The notes beneath the pieces were generated by a model. It ran no database searches, had not been told where the DNA came from, and saw nothing but the letters and a program-made list of their open reading frames with translations. The position numbers and the translations under genes are program-made. From NCBI GenBank assembly GCA_040437565.1, contig JBDOQK010000016.1, forward strand, positions 1 through 64,000: 64,000 nucleotides of DNA, in the 5' to 3' direction. Positions within the stretch are counted from its first letter, which is position 1. Every line of letters begins with the position of its first letter. Of the stretch, positions 63,001 through 64,000 are shown one piece after another. This DNA is from Albugo candida (taxonomy: Eukaryota; Oomycota; Peronosporomycetes; Albuginales).

Positions 63001-63981
63001 ATCTTTATGGGGATGCTGCCAGCATTCTTCAGCGTGTGGCGGCGAAACACAGTTGCACAACACTCGTAATACATCGCGTACAAGATCAGAATCTCGAGGA
63101 TTTGTGCTCATCGCGATCTCTAGCAAGATGGAAATGCCCAGTTTTCGCGATGAATCCGTTGCGGAGGATGCTTTATTTGTTGGTATAACGGGATCAGCAA
63201 CTTCGTTCGATACTATACTGCTCGTTTCTTCTAAATCATCACGCCAGAAATTGTATGGTACGATAACTTCTGTTGTGCAGACTTCATTTGCCAATGATGG
63301 AACAACAAGTGTAAGGATACGAAGCGCTTCCAAACAGAACTGCGTGCGTTCCGCCATCCACCCACGAATAACACTACTTGGATCTTCTTCGTTCTGCTGT
63401 TCAAAATGCGTACTGATAATTGTGGACATGATACTTGCGACTTCCATCATGACCAAGATACCCCGCAGATGAATAAGTTTGGCAGCAGGGGACCATAATC
63501 CTCCGTTCACACCACCATGTGACCACCAAAGCATGTTTGGATTTTGTGAGGTAGGAATTGCAGTATTGTCATTCATCCCCGAAGGAATCGATACACTGAG
63601 GCGATATTTTTCGAAAAAAATGAGATTTTGCTCATGTATCTTGTCATCAATATCGATAGGTTTTGACGTTGAAAGCTTGGGCACACGCGCCGGAAGTCGC
63701 ACAGTTGCTGAGGGGGTCGTCAAAACGGAGGGATAGCCGCTTGTGATAGCGCCTGTGGCCTGAGAGGTCGACGTAGGTCCATTCAATTGGTGTTGTGACT
63801 CAGACAGCTTACGACGTAATCGATGTGTCAGTAGTGACAAATGTACTCTCAGGTACTGTCGCAAACAGAGACATGCATCATGTGATAACTGTCGTTGTGT
63901 CGATGATTTTTGCATTGTATTCCCGGTTCGAATGATATTCAGTAGCGTGTATAAACCATTATTCTTCTCGAAATACTCCAT
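60021..63981 (-). CDS. DCAF1: DCAF1 (VprBP) homologue, CUL4-DDB1 substrate receptor, N-terminus beyond the window
   Basis: DCAF1 docks on DDB1 and recruits substrates to the CUL4 ubiquitin ligase. After collapsing a 66-bp duplicate and the Ns (61,454-61,553), one frame of 1,265 codons runs from 63,981 to the stop at 60,021. The frame is also open from 63,981 to the window end, so the first Met here is probably internal and part of the N-terminal helical (ARM-like) region is missing; human DCAF1 has 1,507 aa. Seen in order: helical region; LisH motif at about 62,490-62,381 (ITYDQLELLRLIQEHLATKG); basic linker; WD40 propeller with the two DDB1-binding WDxR motifs, MLWDVRS (about 60,845) and AVWDLRTYRLL (about 60,735), and the conserved HPNGNEVVIN between them; and a long Asp/Glu-rich tail ending EEEDEDDDDL. 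The acidic tail is typical of DCAF1. No introns seen. Confidence 0.92.
61388..61619. repeat. 66-bp perfect duplication flanking a 100-N gap (assembly artefact)
   Basis: Bases 61,388-61,453 and 61,554-61,619 are identical at an offset of 166, with Ns at 61,454-61,553. It interrupts DCAF1 just before the WD40 propeller and shifts the frame by one; removing one copy and the Ns restores it. Confidence 0.93.
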
Positions 63982-64000
63982 AATAGATTTGAATACGATT

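Noticed and set aside
1-64000. tRNA, rRNA and CRISPR-like features
   Set aside because: I looked for tRNA T-loop patterns (GGTTCRANYCC), rRNA segments and regularly spaced short repeats and saw none that hold up. The organism is eukaryotic, so CRISPR arrays are not expected.

Overview
The window looks like nuclear DNA of a stramenopile, most likely an oomycete and perhaps one of the AT-rich, gene-dense ones such as Albugo. Grounds: the intact genes are long and almost intron-free (the only introns I can argue for are about 58 and 67 bases), spacing is tight, a GCTCAT initiator-like motif lies upstream of three of the gene starts, and the gene content is eukaryotic (giant HECT ligase, CSB, SZT2, DCAF1, CHD and chromokinesin relics, Ty3/gypsy relic). 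The genus is an inference; base composition was judged by eye only.

The window has two contrasting halves. Bases 1 to about 19,260 form a gene graveyard: a frameshifted RBM42-type RNA-binding protein end (left edge), a decayed CHAT-domain gene whose catalytic Cys is Phe, several kb of unrecognised broken minus-strand coding-like sequence (about 4.9-9.0 kb), a 190-bp tandem repeat (10.36-10.86 kb), a chromokinesin (KIF4-type) tail without a motor (11.85-13.5 kb), at least two and perhaps three broken CHD-type chromatin-remodeller pieces in opposite orientations (13.5-17.0 kb), and a Ty3/gypsy fossil (17.6-18.8 kb). I see no clearly intact gene in this half.

Bases 19,268 to 64,000 hold four large, well-kept genes: a HECTD4-like giant HECT E3 ubiquitin ligase (minus, 35,360 to 19,268, about 5,030 aa), the transcription-coupled repair ATPase CSB/ERCC6 (plus, 39,718 to 43,595, 938 aa), SZT2 (plus, 43,889 to 59,884, about 4,176 aa with two small introns), and DCAF1, the CUL4-DDB1 substrate receptor (minus, 3' end at 60,021, N-terminus beyond the right edge). 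HECT and CSB are divergent across a 4.3-kb stretch with no recognised gene; CSB and SZT2 are in tandem; SZT2 and DCAF1 converge with 136 bases between stops.

The most important technical observation is that nine 100-N gaps interrupt the window, and six of them are flanked by perfect direct duplications (900, 351, 961, 2,229, 911 and 66 bp), a seventh by 9 bp; the other two close almost seamlessly. Removing one copy plus the Ns restores a single reading frame in all four large genes. These are therefore almost certainly contig ends that overlap but were never merged, not biological duplications. Gene coordinates below span the gaps, and lengths are given after collapsing them.

Functionally, HECT ligase, CSB and DCAF1 all touch ubiquitin or CUL4-DDB1 biology and SZT2 links amino-acid sensing to TORC1, but I see no evidence that they form a co-regulated cluster. 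I did not find a convincing new biological system in this window.
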